NCBI RefSeq assembly: GCF_014236855.1
Contig: NZ_CP051261.1
Span: 3,224,001 to 3,288,000, forward strand
DNA length: 64,000 nt
From: Xanthomonas sp. SI
Lineage (GTDB): Bacteria; Pseudomonadota; Gammaproteobacteria; Xanthomonadales; Xanthomonadaceae
Direction: 5' to 3'
The position numbers and the translations under genes were made by a program. Of this stretch, positions 55,243-64,000 are shown in pieces. Numbering within the stretch: the first letter of the stretch is position 1; each line of letters starts with the position of its first letter. The notes under the pieces are model-generated. The model was not told where the DNA came from. It did not search any database and saw nothing but the letters and a program-made list of their open reading frames with translations.

Positions 55243-56745
55243 TTACAGCTTGCTGGTGGCGATCTGCGCCGCCAGCTTTGCGATCGAGGGTTCCATCAGG
55301 TCGGTCAGCGGCTTCGGATACAGGCCCAGGACCAGCACGCCCACCGCAAACACGCCCAGCACCAGCGCCTCGCGGCCGTTGATGTCCTTCAGCTCGGCCA
55401 CGTGCGCATTGGCCACTTCGCCGAAGAACACGCGCCGGTACAGCCACAAGGTATAGGCGGCGGTGATCACCAGGGTCGTGCCCGCACCGACGGCCAGCAG
55501 CGGATGGGTCTGGAAGCTGGCCATCAGCACCATGAACTCGCCGACGAAACCGCTGGTTCCCGGCAGGCCGGCATTGGCCATGAAGAACAGCATCGAGAAC
55601 GCGGCGAACCACGGCATCACGTTGGCCACGCCGCCGTAGTCGGCGATGCGGCGGGTATGCATGCGGTCGTAGAGCACGCCGACGCAGGAGAACATCGCGC
55701 CGGACACGAAGCCGTGCGAGATCATCTGCACCATCGCGCCCTGCAGGCCCAGGCGCGCCGCATCGGCGCTGCCGAAACCGACCAGGGCGAAGGCGATGAA
55801 GGTGCCCAGGGTGACGAAGCCCATGTGCGCGATCGACGAATACGCGATCAGCTTCTTCATGTCGTCCTGCACCAGCGCGACCAAGCCGACGTAGATCACC
55901 GCAATCAGCGACAGCGCGATCACCAGCCAGGCCCATTCGTTGCTGGCGTCGGGCAGGATCGGCAGGTTGAAGCGCAGGAAGCCGTAGCCGCCGATCTTCA
56001 GCGCGATTGCGGCCAGGATCACCGAACCGGCGGTCGGCGCCTCGACGTGCGCGTCCGGCAGCCAGGTGTGCACCGGGAACATCGGCACCTTGACCGCGAA
56101 CGCGATCAGGAACGCGAAGAACAACCAGGTCTGTTCCTTGGAGGTCAGCGACAGCTGGTACAGGTCGGCGAGCTGGAAGCTGCCGCCCTTCAGGTACAGG
56201 TAGATCAACCCGACCAGCATCAGCACCGAGCCGAGGAAGGTGTACAGGAAGAACTTGACCGCGGCGTAGATGCGGCGCGGGCCGCCCCAGATGCCGATGA
56301 TCAGGAACATCGGGATCAGCATCGCCTCGAAGAACACGTAGAACAGCATCGCGTCGGTGGCGGCGAAGATGCCGACGGTGACGCCTTCCAGGATCAGGAA
56401 CGCGGCCACGTACTGGTTGACCCGCTTCTCGATCGAGGTCCAGGCGCCGATCAGCGCCAGCACCGTTACCAGCGTGGTCAGCACGATCAGCGCGATCGCG
56501 ATGCCGTCGACGCCGAGGTTGTAGCCGATGTCGTAGGCCGGGATCCACGCATGGGTCTCGACGAACTGCAGCGCGTCGCTGGCGTAGTCGAAGCCGGTGA
56601 GCAGCGGCAGGCTGAGGGCAAAGGTCAGCAACGCGACCAGCAGCGACGCCCAGCGCGCCGCCTTGGCGTCGCGCAACGCGAGGATCAGCGCGCCGCCGAG
56701 GATCGGCAGCCAGATCAGGAGAGTCAGTAGGGGCCAGTTCGACAC
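55243..56745 (-). CDS. nuoM: NADH-quinone oxidoreductase subunit M
   Basis: Antiporter-like membrane subunit, 500 residues. Conserved proton-path residues lie in FFEAMLIPMFLIIGIWGG (Glu in TM5), VKVPMFPVHTWLPDAHVEAPTAGSVILA (Lys in TM7) and LIAYSSIAHMGFVTLG. It lies between nuoL (20-bp gap) and nuoN. Confidence 0.98.
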   Translation of the reverse strand: MSNWPLLTLLIWLPILGGALILALRDAKAARWASLLVALLTFALSLPLLTGFDYASDALQFVETHAWIPAYDIGYNLGVDGIAIALIVLTTLVTVLALIGAWTSIEKRVNQYVAAFLILEGVTVGIFAATDAMLFYVFFEAMLIPMFLIIGIWGGPRRIYAAVKFFLYTFLGSVLMLVGLIYLYLKGGSFQLADLYQLSLTSKEQTWLFFAFLIAFAVKVPMFPVHTWLPDAHVEAPTAGSVILAAIALKIGGYGFLRFNLPILPDASNEWAWLVIALSLIAVIYVGLVALVQDDMKKLIAYSSIAHMGFVTLGTFIAFALVGFGSADAARLGLQGAMVQMISHGFVSGAMFSCVGVLYDRMHTRRIADYGGVANVMPWFAAFSMLFFMANAGLPGTSGFVGEFMVLMASFQTHPLLAVGAGTTLVITAAYTLWLYRRVFFGEVANAHVAELKDINGREALVLGVFAVGVLVLGLYPKPLTDLMEPSIAKLAAQIATSKL

Positions 56746-56765
56746 GTGTTCTTATTCCGTACAGG

Positions 56766-58931
56766 TCAACGCCAGAAATGCATCAGCACGCCCAACAGGG
56801 CAATGAGACCGATGATCATCGCGAAGGCGTAGTGATAGAGGAAACCGGATTGCGTGCGACGCAGCAGATTGGCCGCCAGGTCGATCACGCGCGCGGTGCC
56901 GTTGACCATGACGCCGTCCACGACATGCGTATCCACCGCGCGCGACACCTTGCCCAGGCCCAGCCCGCCGCCGGCGAAGCCGTCGATCCAGAGCTTGTCG
57001 AAACCGTACTTGTTCTCGAGGATCCACACCGGCAGCGAGAACGTCTTGCGCGCCTTCGCCGCCAACTCGGGCTTCCACAGGTACAGGATCCAGGCCAGGG
57101 CGAAGCCGGCCAGGGTCAGGAAGAACGGCGGCTGGGTCAGGCCGTGCAGCGCGAACGCGACCGGGCCGTGGAACTCTTCGGCCAGCGCGCCGACGCTGTC
57201 GCGCGCCGGGTTGTAGAAGTCGATGATGCCGCTGAAGAAACCGACCGCCTGGCCCTTGATCGCCACCGCGGCATGGTGCCCCGCCCAATCGGTGCCGAAC
57301 AGCATCGGGCCGATGGTGAAGAAGCCGATCGCGATCGACGGGATCGCCAGCAGCACCAGCGGCACCGTCACCACCCACGGCGATTCGTGCGGCTCGTGCG
57401 CGCCATGGTGGCCGTGGCCGTGATCGTCGTGCGCATGGTCGTCATGCGCATGCGCCTGCACCTCGGCATCGGTGTGCGCGCTGTCGTGGTGTGCATGCAC
57501 GTCGTGCGCATGCGCATCGCGGAAGCGTTCCTTGCCGTGGAAGGTCAGGAACAGCAGGCGGAAGCTGTAGAAGCTGGTGATCAGCACGCCGCCGAGCACC
57601 GCCCAGTAGCCGTAGGTCGCGATCCAGTTGTGCGATTCGTGCGCATGGTGCGCGGCCGCCTCGATGATCGTGTCCTTGGAATAGAAGCCGGCGAAGAACG
57701 GGGTGCCGACCAGCGCCAGGGTGCCGATCACGCTGGTCCAGTAGGTGACCGGCATGTACTTGCGCAGGCCGCCCATCTTGCGCATGTCCTGCTCGTGGTG
57801 CATGCCGACGATCACCGAGCCGGCGGCCAGGAACAGCAGCGCCTTGAAGAAGGCGTGGGTCATCAGATGGAACACCGCCGCCGAGTACGCCGACACGCCA
57901 AGCGCCACGGTCATGTAGCCCAGCTGCGACAGCGTCGAGTAGGCGACCACGCGCTTGATGTCGTTCTGCACGATGCCGATCAGGCCGGTGAAGAACGCGG
58001 TGGTGGCGCCGATGAACAGCACGAAGTTCAGCGCGGTCTGCGACAGCTCGAACAGCGGCGACATGCGCGCCACCATGAAGATGCCGGCGGTGACCATGGT
58101 CGCGGCGTGGATCAGCGCCGAGATCGGGGTCGGGCCTTCCATCGAGTCAGGCAGCCACACGTGCAGCGGTACCTGCGCCGACTTGCCCATCGCGCCGATG
58201 AACAGGCAGATGCAGATGATCGTCGCCACGTTCCACGGGTGGCCCTGGAACAGCTGTACCTGGGCCAGGCCGCCGGCCGCCTCGTTGCCGAGCACCGCGG
58301 TGGCATTGGCGAACACGCTGGCGTAGTCGAGCGTGCCGAACCACAGCAGCACGCCGGCGATGCCGAGGATGAAGCCGAAATCGCCGACGCGGTTGACCAG
58401 GAACGCCTTCATGTTGGCGAACACCGCGCTCGGACGCTTGAACCAGAAACCGATCAGCAGATAGGACACCAGGCCCACCGCTTCCCAGCCGAAGAACAGC
58501 TGCAGGAAGTTGTTGCTCATCACCAGGCTCAGCATCGAGAAGGTGAACAGCGAGATGTAGCTGAAGAAACGCTGGTAGCCCGGGTCCTCGGCCATGTAGC
58601 CGATGGTGTAGATGTGCACCAGCAGCGACACGAAGGTCACTACCACCATCATCATCGCGGTCAGCCGGTCGACCATGAAGCCGACGTGGGCCGAGTAGTG
58701 GCCGACTTCGAAGAAGGTGTACAGGTTCTGGTTGAACGGCGACGCGCCCTGCCCGACCAGCTGGTACAGGGTCCAGCACGACAGCGCGCAGCTGACCGCC
58801 ACGCCGAGGATGGTGACGGACTGGGCGCCCTTGCGGCCGACCTGGCGACCGAACAGGCCGGCGACGATGCTGCCGAACAGCGGCGCAAGCACCACCGCGA
58901 TCAACAGACTCTTGGAGAGAGTGATTTCCAT
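56766..58931 (-). CDS. nuoL: NADH-quinone oxidoreductase subunit L with His-rich loop
   Basis: Largest antiporter-like subunit, carrying the lateral amphipathic helix; 721 residues. Core blocks: FFGWEAVGLVSYLLIGFWF, GAMGKSAQVPLHVWLPDSMEGPTPISALIHAATMVTAG and DIKRVVAYSTLSQLGYMT. A loop of about 45 residues near 57385-57525 is almost half histidine (for example HAHDVHAHHDSAHTD, HDDHGHGHHGAHEPHE), longer and richer in His than the E. coli protein in this region. The rest is normal. It is 7 bp after nuoK. Confidence 0.97.
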   Translation of the reverse strand: MEITLSKSLLIAVVLAPLFGSIVAGLFGRQVGRKGAQSVTILGVAVSCALSCWTLYQLVGQGASPFNQNLYTFFEVGHYSAHVGFMVDRLTAMMMVVVTFVSLLVHIYTIGYMAEDPGYQRFFSYISLFTFSMLSLVMSNNFLQLFFGWEAVGLVSYLLIGFWFKRPSAVFANMKAFLVNRVGDFGFILGIAGVLLWFGTLDYASVFANATAVLGNEAAGGLAQVQLFQGHPWNVATIICICLFIGAMGKSAQVPLHVWLPDSMEGPTPISALIHAATMVTAGIFMVARMSPLFELSQTALNFVLFIGATTAFFTGLIGIVQNDIKRVVAYSTLSQLGYMTVALGVSAYSAAVFHLMTHAFFKALLFLAAGSVIVGMHHEQDMRKMGGLRKYMPVTYWTSVIGTLALVGTPFFAGFYSKDTIIEAAAHHAHESHNWIATYGYWAVLGGVLITSFYSFRLLFLTFHGKERFRDAHAHDVHAHHDSAHTDAEVQAHAHDDHAHDDHGHGHHGAHEPHESPWVVTVPLVLLAIPSIAIGFFTIGPMLFGTDWAGHHAAVAIKGQAVGFFSGIIDFYNPARDSVGALAEEFHGPVAFALHGLTQPPFFLTLAGFALAWILYLWKPELAAKARKTFSLPVWILENKYGFDKLWIDGFAGGGLGLGKVSRAVDTHVVDGVMVNGTARVIDLAANLLRRTQSGFLYHYAFAMIIGLIALLGVLMHFWR

Positions 58932-58938
58932 CTACGGG

Positions 58939-59244
58939 TCAGCCCTTCAGCGAATCGACTTCGGCCACGTTGATCGTGTGGCGGGTACGGAACAGCGTCA
59001 CCAGGATGGCGAGGCCGATGGCGGCCTCGGCCGCGGCCACGGTCAGGATGAAGAACACGAACAGCTGGCCGGCGGCGTCGCCGAGTTCGCGCGAGAACGC
59101 GACGAAATTGATGTTGACCGACAGCAGCATCAGCTCGATCGACATCAGCAGCACGATGACGTTCTTGCGGTTGAGGAAGATGCCGGCCAGGCTGATGCAG
59201 AACAGCACCGCGCCGAGCGCCAGCATGTGGCCTAGGGTGATCAT
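58939..59244 (-). CDS. nuoK: NADH-quinone oxidoreductase subunit K
   Basis: 101-residue, three-helix membrane subunit. Conserved acidic residues of the proton path lie in [20 protein letters not shown] and [16 protein letters not shown]. The ATG at 59244 overlaps the nuoJ stop by 4 bp. Confidence 0.97.
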   Translation of the reverse strand: MITLGHMLALGAVLFCISLAGIFLNRKNVIVLLMSIELMLLSVNINFVAFSRELGDAAGQLFVFFILTVAAAEAAIGLAILVTLFRTRHTINVAEVDSLKG

Positions 59245-59891
59245 GGCTGGCCCTCCTGCGGCGCCGGAGCCGGGGTGTGCAGCGTGGGCTTTTCGGCATC
59301 CATCTTGACGATGCGCAAGCGGTCGCCGGCCTTGACCCGCGCCTGCTCGCCCGGGTTCTGGGTCTTGATGCCGGTGCGCTTGCGCAGGGTCAACATCACC
59401 GCCGCCACCACCGCCACGGTCAGGATGATCGCGGCGAATTCGAACGGCAGCAGGAACTGGGTGAACAGAGTCTTGGCCAACCAGGTGATGTTGGAGGTGT
59501 CGGCGGCCTGCGCAGCGGCGTTGTCGGCCGGGAACGGAGTGGCGGTGCGCGCCTTGACCCCGATCAGGGTGATCATCTGCACCAGCATCGCCACCGCCAC
59601 GACCAAGCCGACCGGCAGGTAGCGTACCCAGCCCTGGCGCAGCCGCGCGGTATCGATGTCGAGCATCATCACCACGAACAGGAACAGCACCATCACCGCG
59701 CCGACGTAGACCAGCACCAGGGTCACGCCGAGGAACTCGGCGCCCACCAGCAGCCACACGCAGGCGATGGAGAAGAAGGTCAGGATCAGGCACAGCACTG
59801 CGTACACCGAGTTGCGCACGCTGATCACCGCGCCGGCGGAGACCGCGGCGGTGGTGGCGAAGATCCAGAAAGCGATATTTACCCAATCCAT
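59241..59891 (-). CDS. nuoJ: NADH-quinone oxidoreductase subunit J
   Basis: 216-residue membrane subunit with five helices expected. The conserved region [51 protein letters not shown] includes the pi-bulge helix TM3. The hydrophilic C-terminal tail (from about residue 170) is longer than in many relatives. It overlaps nuoK. Confidence 0.97.
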   Translation of the reverse strand: MDWVNIAFWIFATTAAVSAGAVISVRNSVYAVLCLILTFFSIACVWLLVGAEFLGVTLVLVYVGAVMVLFLFVVMMLDIDTARLRQGWVRYLPVGLVVAVAMLVQMITLIGVKARTATPFPADNAAAQAADTSNITWLAKTLFTQFLLPFEFAAIILTVAVVAAVMLTLRKRTGIKTQNPGEQARVKAGDRLRIVKMDAEKPTLHTPAPAPQEGQP

Positions 59892-59900
59892 TTCAGGACC

Positions 59901-60389
59901 TCAACGGAAGGCGGCGTCGGCGGCGCGGCGCTCGGCGATCTCGGCTTCCAGCCGGTCTCCGATCGCCAGCAGCTGCGGCTTGGTGACGATGTTCTCGCCG
60001 CGGTTCTCGAAGTGGTACTCGAGCACGTGGGTTTCCACGATCGAGTCCACCGGACAGCTTTCCTCGCAGAAACCGCAGTAGATGCACTTGAACAGGTCGA
60101 TGTCGTAGCGGGTCGTGCGGCGGGTGCCGTCCTCGCGCTTGGCCGAATCGATGGTGATCGCCAACGCCGGGCACACCGCCTCGCACAGCTTGCAGGCGAT
60201 GCAGCGTTCCTCGCCGTTGGGATAACGGCGCAGCGCGTGCAGGCCGCGGAAGCGCACCGACTGCGGGAACTTTTCCATCGGGTACAGCACGGTGTACTTG
60301 GGACGGAACGTGTACTTCAGGGTCAGCCACAGGCCGCCCAGCAGCTCGAGCAGCAGCAGGCTCTTGAAGTAATGGGTGACTTTATTCAT
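59901..60389 (-). CDS. nuoI: NADH-quinone oxidoreductase subunit I
   Basis: Peripheral-arm ferredoxin-like subunit, 162 residues, with two 4Fe-4S motifs: [16 protein letters not shown] and [16 protein letters not shown] (clusters N6a and N6b). The N-terminal amphipathic helix ([20 protein letters not shown]) anchors it to the membrane arm. It is 3 bp after nuoH. Confidence 0.98.
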   Translation of the reverse strand: MNKVTHYFKSLLLLELLGGLWLTLKYTFRPKYTVLYPMEKFPQSVRFRGLHALRRYPNGEERCIACKLCEAVCPALAITIDSAKREDGTRRTTRYDIDLFKCIYCGFCEESCPVDSIVETHVLEYHFENRGENIVTKPQLLAIGDRLEAEIAERRAADAAFR

Positions 60390-60392
60390 CGC

Positions 60393-61484
60393 TTACACGC
60401 CCTTGTGGATCACGCCGTAGAACACCATCAATGCCGTCACCGCGATCCACACGATCGTCAGCGGGATGAACACCTTCCAGCCCAGGCGCATGATCTGGTC
60501 GTAGCGGTAGCGCGGGAAGCTGGCGCGGAACCAGATGTAGGCGCTGGCGAAGAACAACACCTTCATCAGCAGCCACGGCCAGCCGCCGGTCCAGATCCAG
60601 TTGACCCACGGCGAGATGTCCGCGGTCACCCAGCCCTGGATCGGGCTCAGCCAGCCGCCCAGGAAGAAGATCGAGACCAGGAAGCTGACCAGGATCATGT
60701 TGGCGTATTCGGCCAGGAAGAACAGCGCGAACGCGCCGCCCGAATACTCGACCATGTGCCCGGCTACGATTTCCGACTCGCCCTCGACCACGTCGAACGG
60801 CGCGCGGTTGGTCTCGGCCACGCCGGACACCCAGTACACGATGAACAGCGGGAACAGCGGCACCAGGAACCAGTCGAAGAAGCCGGAGTTGCCGGCCTGC
60901 GCCGCCACGATCATGCTCAGGTTGAGGCTGCCGGCGGCGATCATCACCCCGACCAGGGCGAAGCCCATCGCGATCTCGTAGCTGACCACCTGCGCGGCCG
61001 AGCGCATCGCGCCCAGGAACGCGTACTTGGAGTTGGACGCCCAGCCGGCCAGGATGATGCCGTACACGCCCAGCGAGGTCATCGCCAGCAGGTACAGCAG
61101 GCCGGCGTTGGCGTTGGACAGCACCAGCTTGGCGTCGAACGGCACCACCGCCCAGGCCGCGAACGCCGGCGCCAGGGTGATCAGCGGCGCGATCACGAAC
61201 ATCGCCTTGTGCGAACTGCTGGGCTGGATGATTTCCTTGAACAGCAGCTTGAACACGTCGGCGAAGGCCTGGAAGATGCCCATGCCCACGTACATCGGCC
61301 CGTGGCGCACGTGCATCCAGCCGATCAGCTTGCGCTCCCAGACCACGTAGAACGCCACCGAGATGATCACCGGCATGGTGATCAGCAGGATCTTCAGCAC
61401 GATCCACAGGACCACGCCGATCGCGCCCAGGCCGACGAACCACTGGTGCAGCGGATCGACCACGTTCAACAGCATCTCGTTCAT
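60393..61484 (-). CDS. nuoH: NADH-quinone oxidoreductase subunit H
   Basis: 363-residue membrane subunit at the quinone channel, eight helices expected. Conserved blocks: [52 protein letters not shown] and [26 protein letters not shown] (acidic loop lining the quinone site). The ATG at 61484 overlaps the nuoG stop (ATGA). Confidence 0.98.
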   Translation of the reverse strand: MNEMLLNVVDPLHQWFVGLGAIGVVLWIVLKILLITMPVIISVAFYVVWERKLIGWMHVRHGPMYVGMGIFQAFADVFKLLFKEIIQPSSSHKAMFVIAPLITLAPAFAAWAVVPFDAKLVLSNANAGLLYLLAMTSLGVYGIILAGWASNSKYAFLGAMRSAAQVVSYEIAMGFALVGVMIAAGSLNLSMIVAAQAGNSGFFDWFLVPLFPLFIVYWVSGVAETNRAPFDVVEGESEIVAGHMVEYSGGAFALFFLAEYANMILVSFLVSIFFLGGWLSPIQGWVTADISPWVNWIWTGGWPWLLMKVLFFASAYIWFRASFPRYRYDQIMRLGWKVFIPLTIVWIAVTALMVFYGVIHKGV

Positions 61485-63733
61485 GCAGCCACCACCGTTA
61501 CCCGGCCGGCACCGATCGGCGCCGTCGCACCATGGCCGGATTCGATCCAGGCCACCCCTGCCGCGACCCGCGGATCCAGCACCACCGGCAGCGTCGCGTT
61601 GCCGACGGCGTTGCCGACCTTGACCACCTGCCCGGCGGCCACGCCCAGTTGCGCGGCGTGCTCGGGATGCAGGCGGATCGCCGGCGCGTCGTTGAGCGGA
61701 TGCGCCTGCAGCGCGGGCGCACGGCGCACCACCGCATCGGTGCGGTAGATCGCCGGCGTCGCCGCCACTTCGATGCCCTCGCCCGCCGCCGCGGCCTGCG
61801 CCGAACCGCGCAGGCTCACGCTGCGCGGCTGCACGCCGGCACGCAGGCCGGCCAGGTCGGTGAAGTCGAAGCCGGCCAGCTGCAGTTCGCCGCCAAGCGC
61901 ACGCAGCACCCGCCAGCCTTCGCGCGCCTGATCCGGCAGCTTGCCGGCGGCACGCGCCAGCTGCTCGACGCCGTCCAGGTTGGTCAGCGTCGCGTCGATT
62001 TCCGGCAACGCGCCGATCGGCAGGATCACGTCGGCGACGTCGCGGGTGGAGGCGCAGGCGAATTGGCTGAACGCCACCACCTTGGCCGCGCCCAGCGCGG
62101 CGCGCGCGGCGCCGGCATCGGCGAAGTCCAGGCCCGGCTCGATGCCGTACAGCACATAGGCGCTGCGCGGCTCGGCAAACATGCCGGCCACGTCGCGCGC
62201 GCTCGGCAGCACGCCCAGCTTGGCCAGGCCGACCGCGTTGGCGCCCTGCGGCACGCGGCACAGCGCCGCGCCGGTGGCGGCGGCGAAGTCGCGCGCGGCG
62301 GCACGCAGCGCGGCGGCCTGCGGATGGTTCTCGACCAGCGCACCGACGATCAGCACCGCACGCCCGGCGGCGCCCTGCACCGCTTCGCGCAACGCCGCAT
62401 CGGCGAGCGCGGCGGCGAAGCCGGATGGCGCCACGATCTGCTTGCCGGCCTGGTCGAAGGCGAAATCGAAATCGACCGGGTTGATCGAATACACGCGCGC
62501 CTGGCGCTGCATCCGCGCCTTGCGGATGCGGGCGTGCAGCAGCGGCAGCTCGTGGCGCAGGTTGCTGCCCAGCACCACGATCACGTCGGCCTGCTCGATC
62601 TGCGCCAGCGGCACCGCGAACGGCTCGGCCACGGCGGCGTCGGAGAAATCGCGGTTGCCGATGCGGTGGTCCAGGTTGCCGCTGCCCAGGCCCTCGGCCA
62701 GGCGCGCCAGCAAGGCGCCTTCCTCATTGGAGGTGGCCGGGTGCGCGAGCACGCCCAGCGCATCGCCGCGGTTGTTCTTCAGGATGTCGGCGGCGGCGGC
62801 CAGGCCATCGGCCCAGGACACTTCCTGCCACTGGCCATCGATCTTGCGCAGCGGCCGCGTGGCGCGGTCGGCGGCGTACAGGCCCTGGTGCGAATAGCGG
62901 TCACGGTCGGACAGCCAGCACTCGTTGACCGCTTCGTTGTCGCGCGGCACGGTGCGCAGCACTTCGCCGCGGCGCACGTGCAGGAACAGGTTGGAGCCCA
63001 TCGCATCGTGGTAGCCGAGCGATTCGCGCGCGGTCAATTCCCACGGACGCGCGCGGAACTGGAACACCTTGTTGGTCAGCGCGCCGACCGGGCACACGTC
63101 GATGACATTGCCCGACAGCTCGGTGGTCAGCGGCTTGCCGTCATAGGTGCCGATCTGCAGGTTCTCGCCGCGGTACATGCCGCCCAGCTCGTAGGTGCCG
63201 GCGATGTCCGCGGTGAAGCGCACGCAGCGCGTGCACTGGATGCAGCGGGTCATCTCGGTGGCGACTAGCGGACCGATGTCCTCGTCGGCCACCACGCGCT
63301 TGCGCTCGTTGAAGCGGCTGACCGAACGGCCGTAGCCCAGCGACACGTCCTGCAGTTCGCACTCGCCGCCCTGATCGCAGATCGGGCAGTCCAGCGGGTG
63401 GTTGATCAGCAGGAACTCCATCACGCTGCGCTGGTACTTCAGCGCCTTCTCGCTGCGCGTGGCGACCTTCATGCCGTCCATCACCGGCGTCGCGCACGCG
63501 GGCGACGGCTTCGGCGACTTCTCCACGTCGACCAGGCACATGCGGCAGTTGGCCGCGATCGGCAGCTTCTCGTGGTAGCAGAAGCGCGGGATCGGAATGC
63601 CGGCCTTGTCGGCGGCCTGGATGATCATCGAACCCTTGGGCACGACCAGGGACTGGCCGTCGATCTCGACGGTCACATGTCCCTCCGGCACCACGGCCGG
63701 GGTCGCGCCAGGATTGTTGGGTTGCGCGCTCAT
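61481..63733 (-). CDS. nuoG: NADH-quinone oxidoreductase subunit G
   Basis: Peripheral-arm subunit, 750 residues. N-terminal 2Fe-2S domain ([22 protein letters not shown]), His-ligated cluster motif [18 protein letters not shown], then [11 protein letters not shown] and [11 protein letters not shown] (4Fe-4S). The molybdopterin-oxidoreductase-like domain follows. The four Cys that bind the extra N7 cluster in E. coli NuoG are not found at the expected place ([20 protein letters not shown]), so N7 is probably absent, as in many proteobacteria and mitochondria. It overlaps both nuoF and nuoH by 4 bp. Confidence 0.98.
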   Translation of the reverse strand: MSAQPNNPGATPAVVPEGHVTVEIDGQSLVVPKGSMIIQAADKAGIPIPRFCYHEKLPIAANCRMCLVDVEKSPKPSPACATPVMDGMKVATRSEKALKYQRSVMEFLLINHPLDCPICDQGGECELQDVSLGYGRSVSRFNERKRVVADEDIGPLVATEMTRCIQCTRCVRFTADIAGTYELGGMYRGENLQIGTYDGKPLTTELSGNVIDVCPVGALTNKVFQFRARPWELTARESLGYHDAMGSNLFLHVRRGEVLRTVPRDNEAVNECWLSDRDRYSHQGLYAADRATRPLRKIDGQWQEVSWADGLAAAADILKNNRGDALGVLAHPATSNEEGALLARLAEGLGSGNLDHRIGNRDFSDAAVAEPFAVPLAQIEQADVIVVLGSNLRHELPLLHARIRKARMQRQARVYSINPVDFDFAFDQAGKQIVAPSGFAAALADAALREAVQGAAGRAVLIVGALVENHPQAAALRAAARDFAAATGAALCRVPQGANAVGLAKLGVLPSARDVAGMFAEPRSAYVLYGIEPGLDFADAGAARAALGAAKVVAFSQFACASTRDVADVILPIGALPEIDATLTNLDGVEQLARAAGKLPDQAREGWRVLRALGGELQLAGFDFTDLAGLRAGVQPRSVSLRGSAQAAAAGEGIEVAATPAIYRTDAVVRRAPALQAHPLNDAPAIRLHPEHAAQLGVAAGQVVKVGNAVGNATLPVVLDPRVAAGVAWIESGHGATAPIGAGRVTVVAA

Positions 63734-64000
63734 GCGGCGGCTGCCTCCAGCTTCTTGCCGTCAACCATCGAATGACCGTTGACGATGTAGTACTCGAATT
63801 CGTCCCAGAACTGGCGCAGGAAACCCTGGATGGGCCATGCCGCCGCTTCACCGAACGCGCAGATGGTGTGGCCTTCGATCTGGCCGGCCACCGTCCTCAA
63901 CTGGTGCAGGTCTTCCATCGTGGCCTTGCCGGCGACGATGCGCTCGAGCACGCGGTGCATCCAGCCGGTGCCCTCGCGGCACGGGGTGCACTGACCGCAG
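63730..64000 (-). CDS. nuoF: NADH-quinone oxidoreductase subunit F (C-terminal part; 5' end beyond the window)
   Basis: The last ~89 residues are visible. [13 protein letters not shown] and, about 40 residues on, [10 protein letters not shown] supply the four Cys of the 4Fe-4S cluster N3. The remaining FMN/NADH-binding part lies past base 64000. The ATG of nuoG overlaps its stop. It is the upstream neighbour in the order F-G-H-I-J-K-L-M-N. Confidence 0.97.
   Translation of the reverse strand, partial: CGQCTPCREGTGWMHRVLERIVAGKATMEDLHQLRTVAGQIEGHTICAFGEAAAWPIQGFLRQFWDEFEYYIVNGHSMVDGKKLEAAAA

Overview
The window is GC-rich chromosomal DNA, coding-dense on both strands, whose gene content and order fit a gammaproteobacterium of the Xanthomonadaceae, most likely Xanthomonas or a close relative. 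The indications are the intergenic repeats built on a GTAGGAGCGGCTTCAGCCGCGAC core, the fur/bamE/rnfH/ratA/smpB/ssrA block, the ECF sigma/anti-sigma pair, several c-di-GMP enzymes, and the gene order of the tRNA-fMet/rimP/nusA/infB/rbfA/truB/rpsO/pnp cluster. The genus is inferred from the sequence alone.

Layout. 1-4.9 kb: 3' part of sucA, then sucB and lpd (2-oxoglutarate dehydrogenase complex), ended by a clear hairpin terminator. 4.9-5.8 kb: a small membrane protein and a LOG-family nucleotide phosphoribohydrolase. 5.8-6.5 kb: a repeat-rich spacer. 6.5-14.1 kb: a GAF-GAF-GGDEF-EAL protein, divergent from an ECF sigma factor and its probable anti-sigma partner, then a YigZ/IMPACT protein overlapping an MsbA-like ABC exporter, and a 70-residue protein. 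14.1-19.6 kb (minus strand): tyrA, pdxY, a DUF3142 protein and a 691-residue exported protein; the 3' end of tyrA has been tandemly duplicated. 20-25.2 kb (minus): hrcA, grpE, dnaK, dnaJ. 25.3-27.7 kb: recN, then a 770-bp repeat array. 27.7-33.3 kb: fur, bamE, rnfH, ratA, smpB, a large alpha/beta-hydrolase + subtilase fusion protein, and tmRNA.

33.3-43.6 kb is the accessory-looking part: a gene-poor stretch after tmRNA with one 57-residue ORF, azoR divergent from a LysR regulator, a membrane diguanylate cyclase, an efflux locus (outer-membrane factor, SDR, and only the C-terminal half of an RND pump), a DUF3175 protein and a GAF-EAL phosphodiesterase. The RND fragment is joined directly to the first ~29 codons of an Lhr-type helicase gene, which marks a deletion scar. 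43.8-53.6 kb is the translation/RNA-decay cluster, read on the minus strand from a recognisable promoter in front of tRNA-fMet down to pnp. 53.7-64 kb is the nuo operon (NuoF partial, then G to N), also minus strand, coding for respiratory complex I.

The best candidates for something unusual are the hydrolase-subtilase fusion beside ssrA, the lhr/RND deletion junction, the duplicated tyrA tail, the higher-order repeat array after recN and the histidine-rich loop in NuoL. I saw no CRISPR array, no intact insertion sequence and no prophage.
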